64,000 bases of DNA. It comes from Parvularcula sp. LCG005 (lineage in GTDB: Bacteria; Pseudomonadota; Alphaproteobacteria; Caulobacterales; Parvularculaceae). This document shows positions 47,668-56,274 of the stretch, in pieces. The DNA lies in assembly GCF_032930845.1 (NCBI RefSeq), contig NZ_CP136758.1, positions 1,379,001 through 1,443,000 of the forward strand. The letters are read 5' to 3'. The position numbers were made by a program, and so were the translations under genes. Positions within the stretch are counted from its first letter, which is position 1; every line of letters begins with the position of its first letter. Below the pieces are notes generated by a model. That model searched no databases. It worked only from the letters and a program-made list of their open reading frames with translations, and was not told the origin of the DNA.

Positions 47668-49248
47668 CTACAGCCGGATGAGAATACCGCCGAATGGCGG
47701 AAGCGTGACTGTCCGGTTATTCAGCATACCCGGCAGGCCGTAGGGGATGACGGTCCCGATCTGCGGTATGTCAAAGACCATTTCTTCGTCTTCCAGATTG
47801 AAGATGCACAGAATGATGTCGTTTTCGTGCTCGCGGAAGAATGCGATGGCCGGGTCCGGTACGTCCAGGAATCGAATCGTGCCGAGGCGGAGGGCGGGGT
47901 TTTCCGACCGGACTTCGATGAATTGCCGCGTCTTGTTGAGCGTCGAATCCTCAAACTGCTCCTGATATTCAACCGAAATTTCCTCATGACGCGGATCAAC
48001 CGGCAACCAGGGCTCGGCTGACGAAAATCCTGCATTCTGCACGCCGGTGCGCCATGGGATGGGCGTACGGCAGCCGTCACGGCCGAGACTTTCGGGCCAG
48101 AACCGAATACCCTCAGGGTCTTGAAGTTTGTCAAAGGGAACATAGGCCTGAGGCAGCCCCAATTCCTCACCCTGATACAGGAAGATTGTCCCTCGCAGGG
48201 TCATCAGAAGGCCGAGCAGCATCTCTGCAAATTCGATGCTAGCATCCTGTCCGCCCCAGCGGTCGCGGACCCGAATGACATCGTGATTGGAGAATGACCA
48301 GCTTGGCCAGGCGTCATCACTGCTCCAGTCCTCGAACGCCGACCGGATCAGGCGCGGCGTCAGAGGCGCATTCTCGAGGAACAGGAAATTATATGCCGTG
48401 TGGAGATGTTGTGGCGACGTATACTCCATGCTCCGCTGGACATAGCTGTCGCTGCCGATTTCCGCCACGGTCATGCGGTCCGGATATTGATCGACGAGCT
48501 TTCTCAGTTTGCCAAGGAAGACGAGGTTTTCTGGCTGTGACCGATCATAGAGGTGCTGCTGGTGCGTGTAGGGACGATGGTAGCCACCCTCAGCACGTTT
48601 GGGCGGATTATCCCGCAGCTCCCGGTCGCAATAATAGAAGTTGGCAACATCCAGCCGGAATCCGTCAACGCCGCGCTCCAGCCACCAGTCTGCGACCTCC
48701 AGAATAGCCTGTTGGACTTCCTCGCAGTGGAAGTTCAGGTCAGGCTGTTCGGACAGGAAGTTATGCATGTAATACTGCTTGCGCCGCGTGTCCCATGACC
48801 AGGCCTGGCCGCCAAAGAGCGAAATCCAGTTGTTCGGCGGTCCACCATCAGGCTTTGCGTTCGCCCAGACATACCAGTCAGATTTGGAGTTGTCCCGCGA
48901 CAGGCGGCTCTCCTCAAACCAGGGGTGCTTATCGGAGGTGTGCGAATAAACCTGATCGATGATGATCCGCATACCGGCACCATGGACCCGGTCGACCAGA
49001 TGGTCGAAATCCATGACACTCCCGAAAATAGGGTCGACATCGCGATAATGACTGACGTCATATCCGAAATCTTTCATCGGTGAGGGGAAGAATGGCGACA
49101 GCCATATGCCGTCGACGCCAAGATTTTTGATATAGTCGAGTTTGGCAGCGACCCCGCCGAGGTCGCCAACGCCATCATTATTGGAATCGAAAAAACTGCG
49201 AGGATAGATCTGATAAATTACGCCGCCGCGCCACCATTCTGCATCCAT
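47668..49248 (-). CDS. GH13 alpha-glucosidase
   Basis: A 526-residue cytoplasmic enzyme of the oligo-1,6-glucosidase/alpha-glucosidase branch of GH13. WWRGGVIYQIYPRSFFDSNNDGVGDLGG is the classical N-terminus. The four conserved regions are visible: DQVYSHTSDKHPWF, nucleophile Asp in GFRLDVANFYY, acid Glu in TVAEIGSD, and FSNHDVIRV with the transition-state Asp. No signal peptide, so it acts on imported or stored short alpha-glucans. ATG 49248 has AAAGGGAA upstream; the frame extends to a TTG at 49269. Functionally related to the GH15 gene 5 kb away, but in a separate unit. Confidence 0.94.
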   Translation of the reverse strand: MDAEWWRGGVIYQIYPRSFFDSNNDGVGDLGGVAAKLDYIKNLGVDGIWLSPFFPSPMKDFGYDVSHYRDVDPIFGSVMDFDHLVDRVHGAGMRIIIDQVYSHTSDKHPWFEESRLSRDNSKSDWYVWANAKPDGGPPNNWISLFGGQAWSWDTRRKQYYMHNFLSEQPDLNFHCEEVQQAILEVADWWLERGVDGFRLDVANFYYCDRELRDNPPKRAEGGYHRPYTHQQHLYDRSQPENLVFLGKLRKLVDQYPDRMTVAEIGSDSYVQRSMEYTSPQHLHTAYNFLFLENAPLTPRLIRSAFEDWSSDDAWPSWSFSNHDVIRVRDRWGGQDASIEFAEMLLGLLMTLRGTIFLYQGEELGLPQAYVPFDKLQDPEGIRFWPESLGRDGCRTPIPWRTGVQNAGFSSAEPWLPVDPRHEEISVEYQEQFEDSTLNKTRQFIEVRSENPALRLGTIRFLDVPDPAIAFFREHENDIILCIFNLEDEEMVFDIPQIGTVIPYGLPGMLNNRTVTLPPFGGILIRL

Positions 49249-49401
49249 TATCGTCAGGTTCCCTTTCAAGCGAATTGGTCCTTGGCCCGTCGACGTAAAG
49301 CGCTCTGCGCGATGTTACCAGTCTATAGGTCTTGTAACTTGCCGGCGCTTCTCCCATTTGTTGATTATCGATAAAGATGAGCAATGGAAGAGGAGACCAC
49401 C

Positions 49402-49854
49402 ATGATCCAGTCTATCCTGTTAAGTATGGCGCTAGTCGCAGCCGCACCTGAGGCCGCTGATGATGTAAAGGACGACGCTGTCGTCTGTTTCGAACATGAC
49501 GGCTCGACCGACGAAGCAGTCTGGATTTCAGTGGCTGAGCGGTATTTCAGCGGTGCCAAAAAATGGCGTGAGGTCGTGCTGGAACCCGGCAAGAAGACCT
49601 GTATCCGCTATGACAATCTGCGTTTTGTGATCCCGCAGCCCTACACAATGTCTGAGATCGAGCGCCGTCAGGCCGAGAAAGACCAGATTTCTCCATGGCG
49701 TCCGGGTGTCTGTGGTCGGCTGTCAAAGAATAGCGCGAACTACCTCAAACTGAGCGTGAATCCTGATGGGGAGATGAGCTGCACCGCCGATAACGGGCGG
49801 AGCGATGAGGACATTCGGGGTCTCGTCTCGTCGTCCAATCCGATCACCGGCTGA
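49402..49854 (+). CDS. Small exported protein of unknown function
   Basis: A 150-residue protein with a signal peptide of about 18 residues (MIQSILLSMALVAAAPEA) and four Cys in the mature part (VVCFEHD, KTCIRYD, GVCGRLS, MSCTADN), probably two disulfides in the periplasm. No family recognised. ATG 49402 has AGAGGAGACC upstream; a longer frame starts at 49384 but lacks a binding site. Divergent from the GH13 gene. Confidence 0.75.
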   Translation: MIQSILLSMALVAAAPEAADDVKDDAVVCFEHDGSTDEAVWISVAERYFSGAKKWREVVLEPGKKTCIRYDNLRFVIPQPYTMSEIERRQAEKDQISPWRPGVCGRLSKNSANYLKLSVNPDGEMSCTADNGRSDEDIRGLVSSSNPITG

Positions 49855-49945
49855 CCGGTGAGGCAACGCCGCATGGTATCCGCCAGCATTTCGTGATTAA
49901 CATCCCGCAGCCGAGACATTTCGGCGCCTATGGGGATGACCATTC

Positions 49946-50674
49946 ATGGCAAATTTGCTGCGGATACTTTTGATTGCCGGTGTTGTACCGGCCGCCATTT
50001 ATGGCGGCATGACGTGGGGATACCGCGCCGGTCAGGTTGAGCTTGGCACCATTTTCCAAAGCCTCGGCTGGCTCGTTCCGGCGTTGATGGTCGGCGGGGT
50101 CGTCCTCCTCGTCGTTGCCGTCCTGTCGTTTATCTCCAAGCGCGCGGGCCTCGGTCTCGTGGCGGTGATTGCGGCCCTCGGGTCGCTCGCCATGGCCGCC
50201 GGTCCGGTCCAGATGAAAAAGACGGCGAGCCAGGTGCCGCCCATTCACGACATCACGACTGATGTTGAGGATCCCCCGGCGTTTGTGGCGACCGCGCCGA
50301 TGCGGACCGAGGGCATGAACCCGGCAGCTTATGATGCGGGGCAGACTGACCGCCAGCTGGAGGCCTATCCTGATCTCGTGCCGATTGAAGTCGCTGCATC
50401 TCCTGATGAGGCATTCGAGGCTGCGCTCAAGGCGGCGAAAGATGAGGGGCTGGCAATCGCAGCGTCCGACAAGGCCGCCGGAACTATCGAAGGGACCGCA
50501 ACAACGCGCTGGTTCGGGTTCAAGGATGACGTGATCATTCGCATTCGTGCCAATGGAGAGGGCTCGATCATCGACATCCGCTCAAAATCCCGCGTGGGTG
50601 GCTCTGATGTGGGGGCCAATGCGGCGCGCATTCGCGCCTTGCGGACCCGGATCCTGGCCTCACTGGACAGCTAA
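49946..50674 (+). CDS. DUF1499 membrane-anchored protein
   Basis: A 242-residue protein: three N-terminal hydrophobic segments (LRILLIAGVVPAAIYGGMTW, LVPALMVGGVVLLVVAVLSFI, LGLVAVIAALGSLAMAAG), then a DUF1499 domain with PPIHDITTDVEDPPAF, RWFGFKDDVIIRIR and the terminal IDIRSKSRVGGSDVGANAARIR signature. The family is common in proteobacteria and plants with no firm function. It begins 91 bases after the exported protein. An 8-bp hairpin with one G-U pair (50712-50730) lies between it and gltX, without a T-run. Confidence 0.87.
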   Translation: MANLLRILLIAGVVPAAIYGGMTWGYRAGQVELGTIFQSLGWLVPALMVGGVVLLVVAVLSFISKRAGLGLVAVIAALGSLAMAAGPVQMKKTASQVPPIHDITTDVEDPPAFVATAPMRTEGMNPAAYDAGQTDRQLEAYPDLVPIEVAASPDEAFEAALKAAKDEGLAIAASDKAAGTIEGTATTRWFGFKDDVIIRIRANGEGSIIDIRSKSRVGGSDVGANAARIRALRTRILASLDS

Positions 50675-50755
50675 GACGCCGAACGACAAACGCCGTTTGC
50701 ACTGAGCGATGGGGGCCGCTAAGCGGCTCCTTCGCTAATGAATTCGAGAGTCTGC

Positions 50756-52108
50756 ATGACGGTCAAAGTCCGCTTCGCCCCTTCGCCCACCGGCAAACTG
50801 CATGTCGGGAACATTCGCGCCGCGCTGCTGAACTGGCTGTTCGCGCACAAGAATGATGGCGTGTTCCTGCTTCGCTCTGACGACACCGATCAGGCGCGCA
50901 GCACCGAGGCTTTTGAAAAAGGCATCCAGACCGACCTCGCGTGGCTGGGCCTGACCCATCACGAATTTGCGCGGCAGTCTGAACGCTTCAAGGTCTATGA
51001 CGACGTCTCGGAATATCTGCGCGCTGAAGGCTACCTTTATCCGTGTTTCGAAACGCCCGAAGAGCTCGACCGCAAACGCAAGCTGCAGCGGGCTCGCGGA
51101 TTGCCCCCGGTCTATGATCGGGCAGCGCTCTCCCTGAGCGAGGCCGATCGCGAAAAATATCGTGCCGAAGGCCGCGAGCCGCATTGGCGCTTCAAGCTCA
51201 GTCGCGAGGTCGTTCAGTGGACGGACCTTATCCGTGGCGACACCAGTGTCGATACTGCCAGCGTGTCCGATCCGGTGCTCATCCGCGAAGATGGACAGTA
51301 TCTCTACACGCTGCCGTCCTGCATCGATGATGTGGACTTCGCGATCACCCATGTGGTCCGCGGTGAGGATCACGTGACCAACACGGCCACCCAGATCGAG
51401 GTCTTCAAGGCCGTCATGGCCTATCGCGGCGAGGGTACGCTGCCTGCGTTTGGTCACCATTCGCTGCTGGTCGGCAAGGAAGGCGAAGCGCTCTCGAAAC
51501 GCCTTGGCTCACTGTCCATCGAGGGCATGCGAGAGCAGGGGATCGAACCGGCGGCTATCACCAGTCTTCTGGCGCGTCTTGGCACGTCTGATCCGGTAGA
51601 GGCGGTGACGGACCTGTCCAAGCTGGCTGATGGCTTCAGTTTTGACCGCATGGGCCGCGCGCCGGCGCGCTTTGACATGGATGAGCTGATGCAGCTCAAC
51701 GCCAAAATTCTGCAAATGACAGACTATGCGGATGTTGAGGATCGGCTTTCGGCCATGGGTGTTGATGAACAGCTCTGGCTGGCTGTGCGCGGGAACATCA
51801 CGACACTGAACGACGCTGCCCAATGGCGTTCCATTGTCGAGGGCGAGATTGACCCAGTGATTGCGCCAGAGGACCGTGAGGCGACCGATGCCGCCGCCGC
51901 CGCCGTGCCTGAAGGGACGATCACGGAAGACGATTGGTCAAAGCTCACCAATGCCGTCAAGGAAGCCACCGGCCGCAAGGGCAAGCAGCTTTTCATGCCA
52001 CTGCGCCTTGCCCTGACCGGGCAGTCCCATGGTCCGGAAATGGCCACAATGTTCGCACGGATCGGTTCGAAAAAGGCAAAGGCCAGATTGTCCGGCAACC
52101 GCGCCTGA
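50756..52108 (+). CDS. gltX: Glutamyl-tRNA synthetase
   Basis: A 450-residue class I synthetase: FAPSPTGKLHVGNIRAAL is the HIGH signature, LRSDDTDQARS, EPHWRFKLSRE, DVDFAITHVVRGEDHVTNTATQ, and GEALSKRLGSLSI the KMSKS-type loop, then the helical anticodon domain. At 450 residues it is at the short end of the family. Many alphaproteobacteria carry two GltX copies, one of which mischarges tRNA-Gln for GatCAB; which copy this is cannot be judged from the window. ATG 50756 (VKVRF follows) is preferred over 50738. Confidence 0.95.
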   Translation: MTVKVRFAPSPTGKLHVGNIRAALLNWLFAHKNDGVFLLRSDDTDQARSTEAFEKGIQTDLAWLGLTHHEFARQSERFKVYDDVSEYLRAEGYLYPCFETPEELDRKRKLQRARGLPPVYDRAALSLSEADREKYRAEGREPHWRFKLSREVVQWTDLIRGDTSVDTASVSDPVLIREDGQYLYTLPSCIDDVDFAITHVVRGEDHVTNTATQIEVFKAVMAYRGEGTLPAFGHHSLLVGKEGEALSKRLGSLSIEGMREQGIEPAAITSLLARLGTSDPVEAVTDLSKLADGFSFDRMGRAPARFDMDELMQLNAKILQMTDYADVEDRLSAMGVDEQLWLAVRGNITTLNDAAQWRSIVEGEIDPVIAPEDREATDAAAAAVPEGTITEDDWSKLTNAVKEATGRKGKQLFMPLRLALTGQSHGPEMATMFARIGSKKAKARLSGNRA

Positions 52109-52158
52109 GGACACCGCACGGGTCTTTTGCGCTCAGTGGCCTAGCTCTTCTTTGCGGG

Positions 52159-52183
52159 TTTCGGTTTTATAACCGGACCGAAA
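52159..52183 (+). repeat. Inverted repeat upstream of the pirin gene
   Basis: TTTCGGT (52159-52165) and ACCGAAA (52177-52183) are exact inverted copies around an AT-containing centre, 18 bases before the pirin start codon. It could be an operator or an mRNA leader hairpin. Confidence 0.35.
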
Positions 52184-52200
52184 AGAATGAGGAGCGCCCG

Positions 52201-53127
52201 ATGACGCAACGCCTTGAATTACCAGAGACGCATCCGGACTCACCCGATAATGTCGAGACGGTTCTGGTGCCAAGAGGCAGGGACCTCGGCGGGTTTGAGG
52301 TCAAGCGCGCGCTGCCCGGTAAGACCCGGCAGATGGTGGGGCCTTTCATTTTCTTCGACGAAATGGGACCGGCCGTCTTCAAGCCGGGTCATGCCATCGA
52401 TGTTCGGCCGCACCCGCATATTGGCCTGGCGACGATCACCTATCTCTTTGACGGGGTGATCCGGCATCGGGACAGTCTGGGCACGACGCAGGATATTCGT
52501 CCTGGCGCCGTGAACTGGATGGTCGCTGGCAAGGGCATCACGCACTCGGAACGCACACCGCAGGACATGCGGAATGGCACGCATGGATTATCAGGACTGC
52601 AGACATGGCTGGCACTGCCAAAGGCCAGCGAGGAAATCGATCCGGCCTTCATTCATGCCCCCCAAAGCGATCTGCCCCACCTGAACGATCGCGGTATCGA
52701 CCTTCGCGTGGTCCTGGGGCATGCATATGGAGCGGAAGTTCCGGTTACGACCTATTCTGATACGCTTTACGTCGATGCCCGCCTGACCGCAGGGGCGAGG
52801 TTGCCCTTGCCACAGGACCATGAAGACCGCGCCGTGTACGTTCTTTCTGGGTCCCTCAGTGTCGGGAACGATCGTTTTGAGCCGGGGCAGATGGCCATAT
52901 TCAGGCAAGGTGCCCACGTTACGGTCGAAGCCGGTGAAGCCGGCGCGCATTTCATGATCTTGGGCGGCGCAGTGGCAGACGGACCACGGCATATCTGGTG
53001 GAATTTCGTTTCGTCAGACAAAAACCGTATTGAAGAAGCCAAGGCGGCCTGGAAGCAGGAAAACTGGGAAAGTGGCTGGTTCACCCTGCCGCCCCATGAC
53101 CACGAAGAATTTATTCCGCTGGACTGA
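52201..53127 (+). CDS. Pirin family protein
   Basis: A 308-residue bicupin. The N-terminal cupin has the metal-binding set HPHIGLATITYLFDG and the pirin signature GITHSERTPQ. The C-terminal cupin has VYVLSGSLSVGNDRFEPGQMAIF and ends RHIWWNFVSSDKNRIEEAKAAW, the characteristic pirin C-terminal motif. Some bacterial pirins have quercetinase activity, others modulate pyruvate dehydrogenase; the role here is open. ATG 52201 has GAGGAG at good spacing, so most of the longer open frame (from 51934) is a shadow of gltX. Confidence 0.92.
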   Translation: MTQRLELPETHPDSPDNVETVLVPRGRDLGGFEVKRALPGKTRQMVGPFIFFDEMGPAVFKPGHAIDVRPHPHIGLATITYLFDGVIRHRDSLGTTQDIRPGAVNWMVAGKGITHSERTPQDMRNGTHGLSGLQTWLALPKASEEIDPAFIHAPQSDLPHLNDRGIDLRVVLGHAYGAEVPVTTYSDTLYVDARLTAGARLPLPQDHEDRAVYVLSGSLSVGNDRFEPGQMAIFRQGAHVTVEAGEAGAHFMILGGAVADGPRHIWWNFVSSDKNRIEEAKAAWKQENWESGWFTLPPHDHEEFIPLD

Positions 53128-53138
53128 CCCGTGCGGTG

Positions 53139-53315
53139 TTAGCGCAAGGTAGGAGAAAGATGCGGCAGGACCGTTACGGTGCGGCTGGTCGTGTCCCGAG
53201 TGGACTCGCCTTTTCTCAGCTCACGAAATACCCGCTCCGCCGCCATCCGGCGCCGATAATCACTGTCGCCCAAACGCTGGTAAATCTCGCGCGTCATGGA
53301 TTGATCCGCTGCCAT
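53139..53315 (-). CDS. Small protein of unknown function behind a CtrA box
   Basis: A 58-residue protein, MAADQSMTREIYQRLGDSDY followed by RRRMAAERVFRELRKGE, which is a plausible charged helix, then a Thr/Arg-rich tail. No family recognised. ATG 53315 has GAGGGG upstream; a GTG at 53327 is an alternative. The plus-strand frame over the same bases is less protein-like. Its upstream region contains the CtrA box at 53384-53398. Being small, it could still be spurious. Confidence 0.5.
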   Translation of the reverse strand: MAADQSMTREIYQRLGDSDYRRRMAAERVFRELRKGESTRDTTSRTVTVLPHLSPTLR

Positions 53316-53383
53316 TGCCTGTCCCACCCCTCACTGGTCGGTAAAATGTAGCCTTTGAGGATATAGTGTAGGCGCAGACGTGG

Positions 53384-53398
53384 TTAACGAAAGGTTAA
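53384..53398 (-). promoter_or_regulatory. CtrA binding box TTAA-N7-TTAA
   Basis: TTAA (53384-53387), 7 bases, TTAA (53395-53398). Both halves continue with C on the minus strand as well, giving the full TTAAC half-sites in either orientation. A third half-site GTTAAG follows near 53413. The small-gene ATG lies about 70 bases away on the minus strand. Confidence 0.6.
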
Positions 53399-53489
53399 CG
53401 ACATCGGCGGACGTTAAGGACAAATGCACGAACACGACATTCAGTGAAGAGCGTGACATTTGCGCCACGCCGCCGCAGCGGAAACTACA

Positions 53490-55694
53490 TCAATCGCACC
53501 GCACGCGGACATAGGTGCCAGGGGCATCCTCAATCACGCTCAGATCACCATCGCCCGGCACGCGCGCCGGCACCTGTTCATTGCCCAGGCCGTTCAGCCA
53601 TTTGATCCAGTATGGCCACCAGGAGTGGTCATGCCGTGAGGCGCCCGCCATCCATTCTTCAACCGTCGCGGGCAGGGATGTATTGGTACTGTAGTGATAC
53701 TTCTTGCGGTCAGGATGATTGATGACACCGGCAATATGGCCGGATCCGGCAAGCATGTATTCAACTTCGCCGCCAAACAGCCGCGCGCTGCGGTACACTG
53801 AGTTATACGGCGCTATATGATCTTTCTCACCGGCCTGCATGAACATCGGGATCTTGACCTCGGACAGGTCAATCGGTGTCCCTTCGATCTCAAGTTCGCC
53901 CTTCGCCAGGCTGTTTTCGAGATAGAATTTGCGCAGGTAGAACAGATGGCATGCCTTGGTCATCCGCGTCGCATCGGCATTCCAGTACAGAAGGTCGAAC
54001 TTCTTCGCCTCTTTACCCAGGTAATAATTGTCGACGAAGGCAGACCAGATCATGTCGTTCGGCCGCAGCATATTGAACGTACGGGCCATGGCTGACCCCT
54101 CGAGCACACCGCCCGCGGCATCCATCTGCTTTTCCATATTGGCCAATTGGCGCTCATCAACGAAAAGCAGGAGATCACCGGATTCCTTGAAGTCGCTTTG
54201 CGCAGTGAACAGGGTTGCTGACTTCACCCGATGGTCGCCGTGATGGGCCATATAGGCGAGAGACACCGACAACAGCGTGCCGCCAATGCAATATCCGATC
54301 GTATCGAACTCATCGATGCCGGTCGCCCGCTCTGCAGCGGCGAGCGCTTCAAACACACCCTCGCGCATATAGTCGGGGAAGGATTTGTTGCGCAGGGCAG
54401 GGCCCGGATTGACCCAAGATACAACAAAGACTGTCCGACCCTGATCGATCAGCCAACGGATGAATGAATTTTCGGGCTGCAGATCGAGAATATAGAACTT
54501 GTTGATCCACGGCGGGAAAATGATCATCGGCCGTTCGGCCACCGTCTCCGTCGTCGGATTATATTGGATCAGCTGTAGGATCTCGTTCTCGTAAACGACC
54601 TTGCCCGGCGTCGTGGCGATGTTTTCGCCGACCTTGAAGAAATCAAGATCGGTCTGCTTGATCGCCAGCTCACCATGACCGCGTTCCAGATCCTCCATGA
54701 AGTTCTTCATGCCGTTGACCCAGTTCGCCCCTTGGGTCGCGATGGTCTCATCGACAACGTCAGGATTCAGGCCAGGAACATTGGACGGCGACATGGCCGA
54801 AAGGATCTGGTCTGCATGGAAGAAAGCCCGGCGTTTTGTAGCGGCGTCAACGCCTTCGGCATTCTGGATCGTCGTATCGACCCAGTGGCTGAAAATAAGG
54901 TAGGACTGCTTGATAAAATCAAGCATCGGATTTTCTTCCCAGGCCTTGTGCTGGAAGCGTCGATCGCCCGGCTTTGGCTGCGCCACCGGGTCAGCGGCGG
55001 CGCCCGTCATCCGCTCAAAGGCTGATTGGTACAGGCGGCTGAACTCATCCCACAGACCAATCTGCATCTGCAACAGCTTGAGCGGCTTGGCGTTCAGCGC
55101 ATTGACAACTTCCGTCCCGGCCTCGGCAATATTCAGCGGGTCAGCTACCGTTTCCGCACCGCGGCGCCCCATCTCCGCGCGTCGCTGAGCGACATCGTTC
55201 ATGATATCGCGCGTACGGACGTTGATGTCTGCCATGTACTGCGCAAAGCGCGCCATGTCCGTATAGATCGGCGGCTCGGCTTTCTTCCCGCTGTCGGTGG
55301 AAGCGGCGGGCCGGGCAGGCGATTCGGATTTCGGCATGGGCCGACTTTCAGGAATGGCGAAGGCCTGCTCGAATGCCGTCGGCGACGGCGTCGCCTTCAG
55401 ATCACTTTTCGCGGCCGTGCGGGTCGCCGGTTGGGCTTTGGCGGATGCTGTCTTCTTTTTCGGCGCAGACTTGGTGGACGCCTTTGTGCTCGCACTGCCT
55501 GCGGTCTTTTTAGCCGCTGTCTTTCGGGAGGGCGCTGCCGGTTGGGCGGTCTTCTTCGCAGCAGTCTTCACTGCCGCCTTGGCACTCGTCTTTTTGGCCG
55601 CCGTCTTGCGCGCAGGAGCCTTGGCTTGCGGTGCCGCAGTCGATTTGCGCTTCACTGCGGTCTTGCGTGTTGCCGGTTTTGCGTCGTCAGCCAT
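53490..55694 (-). CDS. phaC: Class I PHA synthase with a histone-H1-like N-terminal extension
   Basis: Polymerises hydroxyacyl-CoA into polyhydroxyalkanoate on granules. The catalytic part shows ENPMLDFIKQSYLIFSHW, PPWINKFYILDL, the lipase-like box GYCIGGTLL (catalytic Cys about residue 469), Asp in AGEKDHIAPY and His in GSGHIAGVINHP. At 734 residues it is over 100 longer than the usual class I enzyme. The surplus is at the N-terminus: residues 5-98 are Lys/Ala/Thr-rich with repeated TAAKKT units, like the DNA-binding tails of histone H1, PhaF and AlgP. ATG 55694 has AAGGAA upstream; the frame opens at 55769. Confidence 0.95.
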   Translation of the reverse strand: MADDAKPATRKTAVKRKSTAAPQAKAPARKTAAKKTSAKAAVKTAAKKTAQPAAPSRKTAAKKTAGSASTKASTKSAPKKKTASAKAQPATRTAAKSDLKATPSPTAFEQAFAIPESRPMPKSESPARPAASTDSGKKAEPPIYTDMARFAQYMADINVRTRDIMNDVAQRRAEMGRRGAETVADPLNIAEAGTEVVNALNAKPLKLLQMQIGLWDEFSRLYQSAFERMTGAAADPVAQPKPGDRRFQHKAWEENPMLDFIKQSYLIFSHWVDTTIQNAEGVDAATKRRAFFHADQILSAMSPSNVPGLNPDVVDETIATQGANWVNGMKNFMEDLERGHGELAIKQTDLDFFKVGENIATTPGKVVYENEILQLIQYNPTTETVAERPMIIFPPWINKFYILDLQPENSFIRWLIDQGRTVFVVSWVNPGPALRNKSFPDYMREGVFEALAAAERATGIDEFDTIGYCIGGTLLSVSLAYMAHHGDHRVKSATLFTAQSDFKESGDLLLFVDERQLANMEKQMDAAGGVLEGSAMARTFNMLRPNDMIWSAFVDNYYLGKEAKKFDLLYWNADATRMTKACHLFYLRKFYLENSLAKGELEIEGTPIDLSEVKIPMFMQAGEKDHIAPYNSVYRSARLFGGEVEYMLAGSGHIAGVINHPDRKKYHYSTNTSLPATVEEWMAGASRHDHSWWPYWIKWLNGLGNEQVPARVPGDGDLSVIEDAPGTYVRVRCD

Positions 55695-55803
55695 AGCCTG
55701 TGTTCCTTGCCTTTTTGCCCCCGCCTGGCGTAGTCCGTTGTCAGCGCGCCGTGGCCGTTGGTGAATCAACTACAGCTGTTCGGCGCCGGTATGCGAGGCT
55801 CTT

Positions 55804-56205
55804 ATGCGGTATTTGGTATCAATTCTTGCCCTGTCCATGACTGTGACTGCGTGTGCCTCAACTTCAGAGCCCGCCGGCCCGGACAGCGCGTCGGTCGTCA
55901 ATCCGGTCATTGAGCAGCGCATTGAAGAACGCGCAGCGGAGGGACGCGGCCGGGGCTTCCCTGACATTCGCGACGTTCGTACAGCTCCAGATGATCTGGC
56001 CACGCCCGCACAGCGTGCTGCGTCGCAACAGGCGCTGATTGCTGCAGCAGCGCAGACGGAAGAAGAGATCGCCATTCAGCGCCAGCGCGCCGATGATGCT
56101 GCGCTCGCCGCCCGGGTCGAGGCCCTGAAGGCGCGCATCGCCCATGATCGTGCTCTCGCCGAAGCCGAAGGATCACTGGCGGACCGCGCAGAAGAATTGC
56201 GGTAG
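55804..56205 (+). CDS. Small helical lipoprotein
   Basis: A 133-residue protein with a lipoprotein signal (TVTAC, lipidated Cys 17) and a mature part dominated by Ala, Glu, Arg and Gln with heptad-like spacing (QRAASQQALIAAAAQTEEEI, RADDAALAARVEALKARIA), so probably a coiled coil. No family recognised. GAGG lies 5 bases before ATG. Divergent from phaC and upstream of hom, with 69 bases in between. Confidence 0.78.
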   Translation: MRYLVSILALSMTVTACASTSEPAGPDSASVVNPVIEQRIEERAAEGRGRGFPDIRDVRTAPDDLATPAQRAASQQALIAAAAQTEEEIAIQRQRADDAALAARVEALKARIAHDRALAEAEGSLADRAEELR

Positions 56206-56274
56206 CGAGACCTTGCGTCCCATGGCGAGCCCGCTAGGACGGCCTCCAATCTTGAGCATGGGAGGACGGGGTCC

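Noticed and set aside
49259-49263. GTTCC upstream of the GH13 gene as a possible EcfG -35
   Set aside because: It is the complement of the gene's own ribosome binding region (AAAGGGAA) and has no CGTT partner at 16-17 bases.
53136-53351. 71-codon plus-strand frame in the CtrA-box region
   Set aside because: Its composition (Arg/Pro/His-rich) looks like a shadow; the minus-strand frame has a better start and a plausible helix.
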